NCBI RefSeq assembly: GCF_019740355.2
Contig: NZ_CP091819.1
Span: 1,550,001 to 1,614,000 of the forward strand
Length of the DNA stretch: 64,000 nt
Reading direction: 5' to 3'
DNA from: Paracrocinitomix mangrovi
GTDB taxonomy: Bacteria; Bacteroidota; Bacteroidia; Flavobacteriales_D; Crocinitomicaceae
Shown here in pieces: positions 42,671-52,359 of the stretch (position 1 is the first letter of the stretch; the number at the start of each line of letters is the position of its first letter). Both the position numbers and the translations under genes were made by a program. The notes beneath the pieces were generated by a model. That model was given only the letters and a program-made list of their open reading frames with translations. It searched no databases and was not told the DNA's origin.

Positions 42671-44251
42671 TTATCTTAACTCAATATCTGATTTAAGCTC
42701 TTCTCCACCTTCTTTAGAGAAGTCTCTACCACCACGACCGATATGAGTTTGAACACATCTAAATCCTAAGTATGATTTAGCAGTATCTTGGTATTCATAA
42801 GTTCTTGCAGATGTTTGCATATAGAATCCGATATCCTTCCACGATCCTCCACGAACAACTTTACGTTTCATTGAAGGTGGATCCCAGTCCATTGCATAAT
42901 ATCTGTATTCAGGCATAAGGTCATGTGAGAATTCGTAAACTGACTCATCAAAAGCAGTTTCTGTCCACTCACAAACGTTACCAGCCATACAATATAATCC
43001 GTATCCGTTAGGGTTGTAAGAGAAAGCTTTCACTGGATAGAAACCTCCATCATCAAAGTATCTACCTCTCATTGGTTTAAAGTTTCCTAACATACATCCT
43101 GCAGAGTTTCTAATGTAAGGACCTCCCCAAGGATATGGTGAATGTTTTAAATCACCTCTAGCACAATACTCCCACTCACCTTCTGTAGGTAATCTGAAAT
43201 CTTGCACCCATAACTGTCCAACTGAAATTAACCAGTTGTTTAATTTTTGTGTTCTCCAAACGCAGAATGCTCTAGCCTGAACCCAAGTAACACCAACAAC
43301 CGGATAGTTGTCGTATGCAGGGTGCCAGAAATACATATTTGTCATTGGATCATTGAAAGAGTAAGTAAAGTCACGTACCCAACATAATGTATCAGGATAA
43401 ACGTTGATTTGCTCTTCAATAATAAATCTACTTCTGTCCTCATGTCCTCTCAAGGCATTGTTTTGTCCTTTTTTATTGAACCAACCCATGTCTTTATCCA
43501 AACCTACAGGTTCTCCAGTAAATGGATGATCCGGGTTTTTCAAATCACGGTGTTGAGGATTTAATGAAGGATTTGTGTAGTTACCTGATGGCGTATATCC
43601 ATTTCTAACAATATTGTTACGACCTCTTTTGGCAGCTTCTGGTAGATCGATCCAATAATATTTGAAGTTTAACTTACGCGTATCAAACTCTCTTCTTTTA
43701 TACCATCTTTCGTTAGGTCTTAAATACATGTCAGAAATTAAAGGAATGATTTGCTCATCCTTAATTCCTTTCATTCTCCAAGATAACGGGAATAAACCTC
43801 TATTGATAAATGGTTGCGAAGGATCAAACTCAGCCCAAGTTAAGTTCACCTCATCATAGAATACATCCGGGTGATTTAACATGTCCCCAATCAACTCATC
43901 ATCAATTGCGTTATTTCCTGTAGGGTCTGTATTCATGTATACCTTCTCTAAAATAATAGAGTCACGTACCCAATAAACAAACTCTCTCCATTCATTATTA
44001 GTGATTTCAGTTTGATCCATATATAAAGCGTGGATCGAAACTACTTTAGTTCTATTTTGATGCAGGAATGGAACATCCTGATCACCACTACCCATTGTGT
44101 AAGAACCAGAAGGGATGTAAACCATTCCCAATGGAATTTCCGGGTAAAACGTCTTTCTACCTTGCACACCGGTCAAATGACCAGTACCCTGGTTACAGCT
44201 TGATAACAAACCTGCAACTGCTACTACTACAAAAACCAATAATTTTTTCAT
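42671..44251 (-). CDS. gldK: T9SS lipoprotein GldK
   Basis: 526 residues from the ATG at 44251, which gives a good lipoprotein signal (LLVFVVVAVAGLLSSC); a start 21 bases earlier is also open. The rest is an FGE-sulfatase-like domain (IPSGSYTMGSGDQ, TQKLNNW, FRLPTEGEWEYCARGD, MAGNVCEWTE, VVRGGSWKD) without a proven enzymatic role. GldK is anchored at the outer membrane and forms the ring with GldN. First gld gene of the operon, 109 bases after the PorP/SprF gene. Confidence 0.95.
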   Translation of the reverse strand: MKKLLVFVVVAVAGLLSSCNQGTGHLTGVQGRKTFYPEIPLGMVYIPSGSYTMGSGDQDVPFLHQNRTKVVSIHALYMDQTEITNNEWREFVYWVRDSIILEKVYMNTDPTGNNAIDDELIGDMLNHPDVFYDEVNLTWAEFDPSQPFINRGLFPLSWRMKGIKDEQIIPLISDMYLRPNERWYKRREFDTRKLNFKYYWIDLPEAAKRGRNNIVRNGYTPSGNYTNPSLNPQHRDLKNPDHPFTGEPVGLDKDMGWFNKKGQNNALRGHEDRSRFIIEEQINVYPDTLCWVRDFTYSFNDPMTNMYFWHPAYDNYPVVGVTWVQARAFCVWRTQKLNNWLISVGQLWVQDFRLPTEGEWEYCARGDLKHSPYPWGGPYIRNSAGCMLGNFKPMRGRYFDDGGFYPVKAFSYNPNGYGLYCMAGNVCEWTETAFDESVYEFSHDLMPEYRYYAMDWDPPSMKRKVVRGGSWKDIGFYMQTSARTYEYQDTAKSYLGFRCVQTHIGRGGRDFSKEGGEELKSDIELR

Positions 44252-44359
44252 GCTACCTTGTTTTTCTACCAATCAAATTATTCCGACTATCAGGACTCTT
44301 TAAGGGTTGGGTCTATAATTTAACGTTACTTTATTTAATTGGTTACAAAAAATTTTTTC

Positions 44360-45325
44360 CTACTGTAATATAAATGGATTACCGTGTCTAGGAATCGCCG
44401 GAGGTGGCGGGAACATGCAGAAGTTAAGCATTAACTCATGCGTTCCTTTTCCATATGTATTCAGTGGGTTAGTCATTATATCAAATGAATATCCAAATTT
44501 CAACATATTCACATTCTTGTTATTTACAGGAGAGAAAGCATACCCTAATTGCAATGCAACAGCATCAGCCAATCTGTAAGTAAAACCTCCCCATAAATAA
44601 GAATAGTTATTCAACCAAAAATCTCCCATTACATTTAAATCAAACACCATTGTAGCTCCATCAGCTTTAATCAAAGTACTTGGTTTAACAACAATAGGGT
44701 TTCTTGGATTAATCCATCCTAATTCTCCTAAATCTAAATCATAACCAGCAATAACATAATAATGTCTAGCTACAGAAAAGTTAATAGAAGACAATGTTGG
44801 AGGCAATAAATGCGTCATTGACAAACCAACATAGTAAGGATGAGATGTTCCGTGCCAATACAAACCTAAGTTCATATCGAAACCAGTTCCAGCAGTAGCT
44901 GTTGGCAATAATGCATCTGAATAAGTTTGAGGAGGAATCCATGTAGGACTAAATCCAACATTTACAATTCCCAATCCTAAACCACCAGATAAAATACCGT
45001 AAGCAGTTGGATAGTGATAAGCTGCATTTAATGTTACTGTATTGTTTCTTTGAAATCCAATAGCATCATTTGTAAAAGACAAGCCTACACCCAAATTATA
45101 CTTTTGAATATTTCCTTGCAAGTTCAAAAGTGTGGTGTTAGGAGCATCTTGTACTCTATCCCATTGATTTCTGTAAATAACCGTTCCACAATATCCTTTT
45201 GCCCCTGTCGCTGCAGGATTAAAAGAGATCTTGTCAAACATGTAATGAGTGTACTGTTTATCTTGCTGTGCAAATGACAGATTCACTGCTAAATAACACA
45301 ACGTCAGAGATAAAACTTTCTTCAT
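44360..45325 (-). CDS. PorP/SprF-family T9SS outer-membrane protein
   Basis: 321 residues from the ATG at 45325, with a signal peptide (VLSLTLCYLAVNLSFAQ); a start 24 bases earlier is open but unlikely. The family start is clear: YTHYMFDKISFNPAATG, VIYRNQWDRVQDAPN. Many beta strands and HELMLNFCM at the end follow. In Porphyromonas PorP is encoded with PorKLMN and is needed for secretion; the same order is seen here. An inverted repeat overlaps the putative promoter upstream (45389). Confidence 0.93.
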   Translation of the reverse strand: MKKVLSLTLCYLAVNLSFAQQDKQYTHYMFDKISFNPAATGAKGYCGTVIYRNQWDRVQDAPNTTLLNLQGNIQKYNLGVGLSFTNDAIGFQRNNTVTLNAAYHYPTAYGILSGGLGLGIVNVGFSPTWIPPQTYSDALLPTATAGTGFDMNLGLYWHGTSHPYYVGLSMTHLLPPTLSSINFSVARHYYVIAGYDLDLGELGWINPRNPIVVKPSTLIKADGATMVFDLNVMGDFWLNNYSYLWGGFTYRLADAVALQLGYAFSPVNNKNVNMLKFGYSFDIMTNPLNTYGKGTHELMLNFCMFPPPPAIPRHGNPFILQ

Positions 45326-45388
45326 AAGGTTTGTTTTTTTCAATACCATTTATCGTCAGACTATACCCAACAAGCCGCTAAAATAAGT

Positions 45389-45421
45389 AAAATTTATTTA
45401 AATGTGAATTTTTTTCACAAA
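45389..45421 (-). promoter_or_regulatory. Possible promoter and operator of the porP/sprF-gldKLMN operon
   Basis: On the minus strand TTTG (45421-45418) and TAAATTTT (45396-45389) resemble the -33 and -7 boxes with 21 bases between them. The inverted repeat TGTGAA-n5-TTCACA (45403-45419) overlaps the -33 box. Both are weak predictions; the repeat is CRP-like but with one base too many in the middle. Confidence 0.3.
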
Positions 45422-45454
45422 TCATATAAAAAATATCTCTAAGCAGCATAAACG

Positions 45455-46609
45455 CTACGACAGCTTCTCAAAAGTTCGCCACCATAAGTTAGGCATCTCA
45501 TTTGTCAACGCATTTTTATAATCTTCGTAATCACAAGGCACTAATAAGTGTCTTTGGAATTTAGCTCCTTTCACCTTTGGATAAGGAACTTCCATCCACC
45601 ATCTTCCACTTTTGTCACTCTTGTAAAATACAATTTCGTCCTTAAAATTATCTATACTAACTAAATACTTAGTATAATTTGATTTGCTTCCAATTGGATA
45701 ATCTCTTTTTCTGTTTTCATATCCCTCAATAAAATACCAAATCATCTGCGCCACTAAATTGGCGTTCATTTCAGTATTTCCAACTCCATTTAGATTGAAT
45801 ATCCCCAATGAAGTTAACTTATCACTCAATCCTGCATATCTCATTATTCTACACGCATCCTCTCCATACAACCCATGAGGCAAATCTCTTGAATTACCGC
45901 TGTAATCCGAACCTCTAATCGCATCCATATCAAAACTTAGAATATCTGCATTCCTTACTAATGGCTCAACCATTCTAGGATTCGAATAGAAGTCTCCTAA
46001 CCTATACGCATCAAAAAATAATTTGTTCACCAAATCCAATTCTCTGTGTCTAATCAAGTAAGATTGATATCCCAAAAGTGAATAATTGAAAAGGTAATTT
46101 GGACGCATCATTAGCACCTTGCTCAGCCATCCTCTAGCATTAATACTTTCATCAGGATCACCCATGTCAATTCCCGGATCTACATCCAAAATATTAACAG
46201 TTTGTTCCAATGTTTGATAAGCTTGAAATATAGGATATGTTAAATCTTGAGAACCACCAACTACGACTGGGAAAACCTGATTTTTAATTAACTCCGTAAC
46301 TACATCCTTTACCGCAGCATATGTATCTTCTACCGTATTTCCCGGACTAATGATTCCTAAATCTGTAATAGCAACTTTCCATTTACCTGGGAAAAGCCTA
46401 TATAATTGGTGACGGACTTCGTTCATCAAATCATTTGAGGCCGTCACATCACCATTTCGGTATTCCGGAACAAATAAAAGTGCTATTTCGAACTTGCCGG
46501 GAAGATTAAAATCATCTTCTGAATTAACTTTAATGTATTTACCTAGCTGGTCTGAAGCATTTACAGAATTATCTCCATAATTGCTAAAATAAATTCCCAA
46601 ATCTTTCAT
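45455..46609 (-). CDS. Arginase/formimidoylglutamase-fold protein with altered metal ligands
   Basis: 384 residues. The fold is recognisable (VVVGGSQDLTYPIFQAYQ, ILDVDPGIDMGD, ILSFDMDAIRGSDYSG), but the three metal motifs are changed. The GGGHD motif has Gln for His (GGSQD), the DAHxD motif is absent as such, and the SxDxDxxDP motif is only partly kept. As a hydrolase it would lack metal ligands, so a structural or regulatory role is more likely. Close relatives sit beside T9SS genes in other flavobacteria (from memory). It follows topA by 15 bases and precedes the gld operon by 129 bases, all on one strand. Confidence 0.75.
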   Translation of the reverse strand: MKDLGIYFSNYGDNSVNASDQLGKYIKVNSEDDFNLPGKFEIALLFVPEYRNGDVTASNDLMNEVRHQLYRLFPGKWKVAITDLGIISPGNTVEDTYAAVKDVVTELIKNQVFPVVVGGSQDLTYPIFQAYQTLEQTVNILDVDPGIDMGDPDESINARGWLSKVLMMRPNYLFNYSLLGYQSYLIRHRELDLVNKLFFDAYRLGDFYSNPRMVEPLVRNADILSFDMDAIRGSDYSGNSRDLPHGLYGEDACRIMRYAGLSDKLTSLGIFNLNGVGNTEMNANLVAQMIWYFIEGYENRKRDYPIGSKSNYTKYLVSIDNFKDEIVFYKSDKSGRWWMEVPYPKVKGAKFQRHLLVPCDYEDYKNALTNEMPNLWWRTFEKLS

Positions 46610-46624
46610 TCGGAATTAAAGATA

Positions 46625-48925
46625 TTATTTTTTCTTCTTTTTACCTTTTGCTTGGTTCTGAGAAATTTCAATACACTGTTCGTATGTCAATTCTGAAGGC
46701 TCAACATCTTTCGGTAATCTGAAATTATTTTTACCGATTTTAAGATAGGCCCCATATCTACCGTTCAACAACTGTACATTCTCATCTTCTTCAAAAATCT
46801 TAATGACCTTGTTTTTATCCTCTTCTCTTTTTTCCTCTATCAACTCTATTGCTCTATCAATGGTCATTCCTTCTAAGGTGTCACCATTTGCCTCTTTTAT
46901 AGAAACAAATGTTTTGTCAATTTGGACATAAGGACCAAATCTACCTTTGTTAACTTTCACTGGTTTCCCTTCGTATTCACCAATCACTTTTGGATACTTG
47001 AACAACTCTAAAGCTTCATCCAATTGAATTGTTTGAATACTTTGATCTTTTTGTAAAGAAGCAAAAACAGGTTTTTCCTCATCATCTTGCTCCCCTATTT
47101 GAATCATTGGACCAAATCTTCCGATTCTAGCGTAAACATTTCTACCAGTTTTAGGGTCAACCCCTAACATTCTTTCTCCCGTAGCGCGCTCAGAATGCTC
47201 AATGGTATGTTCTACATTTTCATGAAAAGGACCATAAAATTCCTTTATCATTTCGGTCCACTTCATCATTCCTTGTGCAATGTCATCAAATTCTTTTTCT
47301 ACTGAAGCTGTAAAGCCATAATCCATGATTTTTCCGAAATGCTCAATCAAGAATTCAGTTACAATTCTTCCAATATCTGTAGGAATCAACTTTCCTTTGT
47401 CAGATCCGGTTTTCTCAGTCAAAGTTGATGAATCAACATTTCCTTTTTCCAGTTTTATCTGGATATACTCTCTTTCTACACCTTCTTTTTCACCTTTTTC
47501 AACATATCCACGTTTTTGAATCGTTGAAATAGTAGGCGCATAAGTAGAAGGTCTTCCAATTCCTAACTCCTCTAATTTCTTAACCAAACTAGCTTCTACA
47601 TATCTTGCAGGTGGTCTGGTAAATCTTTCAGTAGACGTAATCAAATCTTCTTGCAAAGACTCTCCTTCTTTGATATCCGGTAATAAACCTTCCATTTCTT
47701 CTTCGTCTTCATCAAGATTAGATTCAAGATATACTTTCAAAAACCCTTCAAACTTGATCACCTCGCCATTAGCTGTGAACTCAAGATTTTGAGGAGCTTG
47801 GATTTTAATTGCAGTTCTTTCTAATTGCGCCTCACTCATTTGAGATGCAATTGCCCTTTTCCAAATTAATTGGTACAATTTCTCTTCATCCGAACCTGCT
47901 GAAACTGTATGGGCCGAAAAATCTGTTGGTCTTATTGCTTCGTGAGCCTCTTGTGCACCTGCACTTTTGGTTTTAAAAGTTCTAAACTGATGAAACTCTG
48001 CCCCATATGCTTTGGTAATCTCAGCTTGAGCTGCATCCGTTGCTTGTTTAGATAAGTTAACAGAGTCAGTTCTCATATAAGTAATATGTCCAGCTTCATA
48101 TAACTTTTGAGCAACAGACATAGTTCTAGAAACAGAATAACCAAGTTTTAAACTGGCCTCTTGCTGCAAAGTAGATGTAGTAAAAGGAGCAGTTGGAGAC
48201 TTTTTTGCAGGCTTTTTAGTAACTGAATTCACTTTGAAATCAAATCCATTACAATCATCTACAAATGATTTCGCTTCTTTTTTAGTATTAAAATTAACAC
48301 CCAATTTGGCCTTAACTTTTGATGATCCTGCTTTAAAAATCGCATCTGTTCTGTAGAAAGGCTTAGATGTAAAACCTTCAATCTCCAATTCTCTTTCAAC
48401 AATTAATCTTACCGCTACAGATTGAACACGACCGGCAGACAATGATGGTTTTACTTTTCTCCACAAAACCGGAGACAATTCAAAACCAACTAACCTATCT
48501 AATATTCTTCTTGCTTGTTGAGCATTTACTAAGTCAGCATCAATTTCTCTAGGATTCTCAATCGCATTTAATACAGCTGTTTTAGTAATTTCATTGAACG
48601 TAATTCTCTTATACTTTTCAGGTTTCAACCCTAGCGCCTCTTTTAAATGCCAAGATATGGCCTCACCCTCACGGTCCTCATCAGATGCTAACCAAACCAT
48701 TTCTGCATCCTTGGCTAACTTTTTAAGCTCAGTAATTACTTTTTTCTTATCTGTTGAAACTATATACTTTGGAGCAAAATCCTGCTCAACATCAATAGAT
48801 TTATCACCTTTTGCCAGATCTCTGACATGCCCCATACTAGACTTTACAACAAAGTCTTTACCTAAATATTTTTCAATGGTTTTTGCTTTTGCCGGTGACT
48901 CAACGATTACTAGGTTTTTCGCCAT
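46625..48925 (-). CDS. topA: DNA topoisomerase I
   Basis: 766 residues. The Toprim domain opens the protein (NLVIVESPAKAKTIEKYLG, DEDREGEAISWHL), and the catalytic Tyr lies in ITYMRTDSVNLS. The C terminus has several topoisomerase C-terminal repeats (RIGRFGPMIQIG, NKGRFGPYVQI, GAYLKIGKNNFRLP) instead of classical zinc ribbons, and ends in a lysine run (KGKKKKK). It relaxes negative supercoils behind RNA polymerase. Transcribed away from miaB. Confidence 0.95.
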   Translation of the reverse strand: MAKNLVIVESPAKAKTIEKYLGKDFVVKSSMGHVRDLAKGDKSIDVEQDFAPKYIVSTDKKKVITELKKLAKDAEMVWLASDEDREGEAISWHLKEALGLKPEKYKRITFNEITKTAVLNAIENPREIDADLVNAQQARRILDRLVGFELSPVLWRKVKPSLSAGRVQSVAVRLIVERELEIEGFTSKPFYRTDAIFKAGSSKVKAKLGVNFNTKKEAKSFVDDCNGFDFKVNSVTKKPAKKSPTAPFTTSTLQQEASLKLGYSVSRTMSVAQKLYEAGHITYMRTDSVNLSKQATDAAQAEITKAYGAEFHQFRTFKTKSAGAQEAHEAIRPTDFSAHTVSAGSDEEKLYQLIWKRAIASQMSEAQLERTAIKIQAPQNLEFTANGEVIKFEGFLKVYLESNLDEDEEEMEGLLPDIKEGESLQEDLITSTERFTRPPARYVEASLVKKLEELGIGRPSTYAPTISTIQKRGYVEKGEKEGVEREYIQIKLEKGNVDSSTLTEKTGSDKGKLIPTDIGRIVTEFLIEHFGKIMDYGFTASVEKEFDDIAQGMMKWTEMIKEFYGPFHENVEHTIEHSERATGERMLGVDPKTGRNVYARIGRFGPMIQIGEQDDEEKPVFASLQKDQSIQTIQLDEALELFKYPKVIGEYEGKPVKVNKGRFGPYVQIDKTFVSIKEANGDTLEGMTIDRAIELIEEKREEDKNKVIKIFEEDENVQLLNGRYGAYLKIGKNNFRLPKDVEPSELTYEQCIEISQNQAKGKKKKK

Positions 48926-49132
48926 AATTTGAATGTACGATTTGAGAAAAAATTTGTCAAATATCGATATAAGAAACGAATAAACGACTGTAAAGTTTCG
49001 AATGAAGATCTATTTAATTCCCTTATTATTTATAATAATAAATTTTTTGATTTTTTTTTGAGATCTAATTTCCTCAATCAAATAATAACGATTTTTTACT
49101 GTCAAATTGACAGATTAGTTTATTGAATTAAC

Positions 49133-49140
49133 TAATTTTG
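49133..49140 (+). promoter_or_regulatory. Probable -7 box of the miaB promoter
   Basis: TAATTTTG is an exact TAnnTTTG match 25 bases upstream of the miaB ATG. No convincing -33 TTTG lies at the usual distance; TTG occurs at 49107. The 240-base region between topA and miaB holds nothing else I can name. Confidence 0.4.
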
Positions 49141-49165
49141 CATGACTTTTTAAAGTAATCAATAA

Positions 49166-50593
49166 ATGTCAATAGAGGAAAAAGTAATAGACGAGAGCAT
49201 ACAAGGACAAGCAACCATGGTAGAGAATAAGAGCGGATCAGGAAAAAAGCTCTACTTAGAGAGTTATGGTTGTCAAATGAATTTTTCAGACAGTGAGATT
49301 ATCGCATCCATCCTTTCAGAAAATGGATACGCCACTACAAGAAATGTAGACGAAGCAGATGTAATTCTTATGAATACCTGCTCTATTAGGGAAAACGCCG
49401 AGCAAAGAGTTAGAAATAAATTATCTCAACACAATAAAAGAAAAAAACAAAATCCAGGATTAGTCATTGGGATATTAGGCTGCATGGCAGAAAGATTAAA
49501 AAAAGATCTTTTAGAACAAGAGAAGTTAGTTGATCTGGTAGCAGGACCTGATGCATACAGAGATTTACCCAATTTAATCTCAGATGTTGGAGGAGGACAA
49601 AAAGCCGTAAATGTGCTTCTATCAAGAGAGGAGACATATGCAGACATTTCTCCTGTAAGACTTGATAAAGGAGGAGTTACCGCTTTCATTTCAATTATGA
49701 GAGGATGCGATAATATGTGCTCTTTTTGTGTTGTGCCATTTACAAGGGGAAGAGAAAGAAGCAGAGATCCTGAATCTATAGTACAAGAAGCAAAAGATTT
49801 GTTTGAAAGAGGATACAGAGAGGTAACCTTGCTAGGTCAAAATGTAGACAGCTACAGATGGAACATTACAAAAAAGGGAGAGATAATAGATCCTGAGAAA
49901 GAAGTAGTAAACTTTGCTATGCTTTTGGAAAAAGTAGCATTGGTCAATCCTTTATTACGTGTGAGATTCTCTACTTCTCATCCAAAAGATATGACAGATG
50001 ATGTTTTGATCACAATGGCAAAACACCGCAATATTTGTGATTACATTCATTTGCCGGTTCAATCAGGAAACAATGAGGTACTTAAAAGAATGAACAGAGG
50101 TTATTCAGTTGAGTGGTACAAGGATCGATTAGATGCAATCAGGAGAATAATTCCTGAAGCTTTTATATCAACAGATATAATTACGGGATTTTGTGGAGAA
50201 ACAGAAGAACAACATCAAGATACAATGGAACTGATGAAGTATGCCAAATATGAATTTGCATATATGTTCTTTTATTCAGAAAGACCAAAAACTTTGGCAG
50301 AAAGAAAATTCGAAGACGATATACCGGAAGACATTAAAAAACGTCGCTTAAATGAGGTACAGGAACTACAGGTAGAATTGTCATTTGACGCACATAAAAG
50401 AACAATTGGAAAAGTATGTGAAGTTTTAATTGAAGGTTTATCTAAAAGATCTGAAGACTTTTTAGTTGGACGTAATTCTCAAAATTTAACGGTCATATTA
50501 CCAAGAGAGAATCACAAACCTGGTGATTATGTGAATGTTTTAATTGAAGACTGTACAAGTGCAACAGCAACTGGAGTTGTGGTAAATGATTAA
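49166..50593 (+). CDS. miaB: tRNA-2-methylthio-N6-isopentenyladenosine synthase
   Basis: 475 residues. The N-terminal UPF0004 domain carries the three auxiliary-cluster Cys ([31 protein letters not shown]). The radical-SAM motif is [20 protein letters not shown], and the C-terminal TRAM domain spans about the last 65 residues. MiaB adds a methylthio group to i6A37 of tRNAs reading codons that begin with U. An N-terminal 20-residue extension before YLESYGC is longer than in E. coli. First gene of a rightward block reaching secG. Confidence 0.96.
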   Translation: MSIEEKVIDESIQGQATMVENKSGSGKKLYLESYGCQMNFSDSEIIASILSENGYATTRNVDEADVILMNTCSIRENAEQRVRNKLSQHNKRKKQNPGLVIGILGCMAERLKKDLLEQEKLVDLVAGPDAYRDLPNLISDVGGGQKAVNVLLSREETYADISPVRLDKGGVTAFISIMRGCDNMCSFCVVPFTRGRERSRDPESIVQEAKDLFERGYREVTLLGQNVDSYRWNITKKGEIIDPEKEVVNFAMLLEKVALVNPLLRVRFSTSHPKDMTDDVLITMAKHRNICDYIHLPVQSGNNEVLKRMNRGYSVEWYKDRLDAIRRIIPEAFISTDIITGFCGETEEQHQDTMELMKYAKYEFAYMFFYSERPKTLAERKFEDDIPEDIKKRRLNEVQELQVELSFDAHKRTIGKVCEVLIEGLSKRSEDFLVGRNSQNLTVILPRENHKPGDYVNVLIEDCTSATATGVVVND

Positions 50594-50596
50594 AAG

Positions 50597-51841
50597 ATGG
50601 ACGTACAACAAATAAAACAACGTTTTGGTATAATTGGAGATTCTCCTGCACTCAACAGAGCGTTGAATGTAGCCGCACAAGTAGCTCCTACAGACATTAG
50701 TGTTTTAATTACTGGTGAAAGTGGAACCGGTAAAGAGGTTATGCCAAAAATAATCCATCAATTAAGTAGTAGAAAACACGGTGCATATATTGCTGTTAAC
50801 TGTGGTGCCATACCTGAGGGGACAATAGATAGTGAACTTTTTGGACATGAGAAAGGATCATTTACAGGAGCTCATGACCAAAGAAAAGGGTATTTTGAAG
50901 TAGCCGATAAAGGAACCATCTTCTTAGATGAAGTTGCAGAACTTCCATTGCCAACACAGGTTAGATTGCTGAGAGTACTTGAAACCGGAGAATTTATCCG
51001 TGTTGGTTCTTCAAAAATCATTAAAACAGATGTTAGGGTTGTGGCTGCCACCAATGAAAACATGTTGAAAGCGGTACAGTCAGGAAAATTTAGGGAAGAC
51101 TTATTTTACAGATTGAGTACAGTTCCAATTTCTTTACCTCCTTTGAGACAAAGAAAGGATGACGTCCACTTACTGTTCAGAAAATTTGTGGTTGACTTCA
51201 GTGAAAAATATAGAATGCCTCCAATAAAATTAACAGATGATGCGGTACATATGCTTGTTAATTACAATTGGCCGGGAAATATCAGACAATTGAAAAATAT
51301 TACTGAACAAATTTCAGTAATTGAAAGTGAAAGAATCATTACAGGAGAAATTCTGCACAACTACTTGCCTGATTATACTGCGAACAATTTACCTGTTTTA
51401 GCATCCAAAGAAAAAAATGATTTTAGCGAGAGAGACCTACTCTATAAGGTGCTCTTTGATATGAAAAAGGATTTAACAGAACTTAAAAAACTGGTCATTG
51501 ATATACTTCAATCCGGAGGAGGAAGCAACATCTCATCTGAAGATAAAAATGCCATTATCAAAAGACTATATTCTGATATTTCTGAAGGAGGAGAGAGTAA
51601 ACTTGAATTACCTGTAAGCATCAATAAAACAAGTCCGGAAATTGAAGAAACAGCAACTTTCCACGACAATTTTGAAGACCACATTGAAGTTGAGGAGTCT
51701 CTATCTCTTGAGGATCGTGAAAAAGAGTTAATCCAAAAAGCGCTAGAAAAGCATAGAGGCAAGCGAAAGTATGCAGCTCAGGATCTAGGTATATCTGAAA
51801 GAACTTTATACAGAAAAATAAAGGAGTACGGTTTAAAATAG
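50597..51841 (+). CDS. Sigma-54-dependent activator without a receiver domain
   Basis: 414 residues. The AAA+ domain comes first (residues 10-240): Walker [10 protein letters not shown], the sigma-54 contact loop GSFTGA, Walker [12 protein letters not shown], then [21 protein letters not shown] charged linker and a Fis-type helix-turn-helix ([18 protein letters not shown]) end the protein. There is no receiver or sensor domain, so activity must be controlled by amount or by partners. Such activators open promoters with RpoN. Starts 3 bases after miaB. Envelope genes follow (lptE, secG), so an envelope regulon is possible. Confidence 0.9.
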   Translation: MDVQQIKQRFGIIGDSPALNRALNVAAQVAPTDISVLITGESGTGKEVMPKIIHQLSSRKHGAYIAVNCGAIPEGTIDSELFGHEKGSFTGAHDQRKGYFEVADKGTIFLDEVAELPLPTQVRLLRVLETGEFIRVGSSKIIKTDVRVVAATNENMLKAVQSGKFREDLFYRLSTVPISLPPLRQRKDDVHLLFRKFVVDFSEKYRMPPIKLTDDAVHMLVNYNWPGNIRQLKNITEQISVIESERIITGEILHNYLPDYTANNLPVLASKEKNDFSERDLLYKVLFDMKKDLTELKKLVIDILQSGGGSNISSEDKNAIIKRLYSDISEGGESKLELPVSINKTSPEIEETATFHDNFEDHIEVEESLSLEDREKELIQKALEKHRGKRKYAAQDLGISERTLYRKIKEYGLK

Positions 51842-51867
51842 TTGTTTTAAAACTGCGTTTTAGTCAC

Positions 51868-52359
51868 ATGAAAAAGCTGTTATACATATTTACATTTATC
51901 GCATTATCTTCTTGTGAAGTTCAGTACTCTATGCTTGACACAACTATTAAAGCAGATACTTTTTCAGTTGCTATTTTTGAAGAACAAGCAGCAAATGCTC
52001 CTGCAGGATACGGTATAAACTTTACTGAATTTTTAAGAAATTATATTGTCTCAAGAAGCAAACTTAAATTGAAGAGTGACGAAGCCGATATTGAGATTTC
52101 GGGTAAGATTGTAAACTACTATACAGCTCCTATATCAGTTCAATCTGATCAACAGGCAGCAAATAATAGATTGACAATCGCGGTTGAAGTCTCAGTTATC
52201 AATAATAAAGATGAAAAGGAAAGTTTTGAAAAAAGATTTTCGCAATTTTCAGATTATGACGCTACATTTGATTTAAGTTCTGTGGAAGATGAATTATTGA
52301 GAGATATCAATGATAAACTATCACAAGATATTTTAATGCAACTGTCATCCAATTGGTAA
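51868..52359 (+). CDS. lptE: LPS-assembly lipoprotein LptE
   Basis: 163 residues with a lipobox (FIALSSC), lipidated Cys near residue 16. The rest matches the short LptE type of Bacteroidota: FEEQAANAPAGYGINFTEFL, then DIEISGKIVNYYTAPISV, and a final amphipathic helix with LSQDILMQLSSNW. LptE plugs the LptD barrel at the outer membrane and guides LPS to the surface. It lies between the sigma-54 activator and the TPR gene, whose start overlaps its stop by 7 bases. Confidence 0.85.
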   Translation: MKKLLYIFTFIALSSCEVQYSMLDTTIKADTFSVAIFEEQAANAPAGYGINFTEFLRNYIVSRSKLKLKSDEADIEISGKIVNYYTAPISVQSDQQAANNRLTIAVEVSVINNKDEKESFEKRFSQFSDYDATFDLSSVEDELLRDINDKLSQDILMQLSSNW

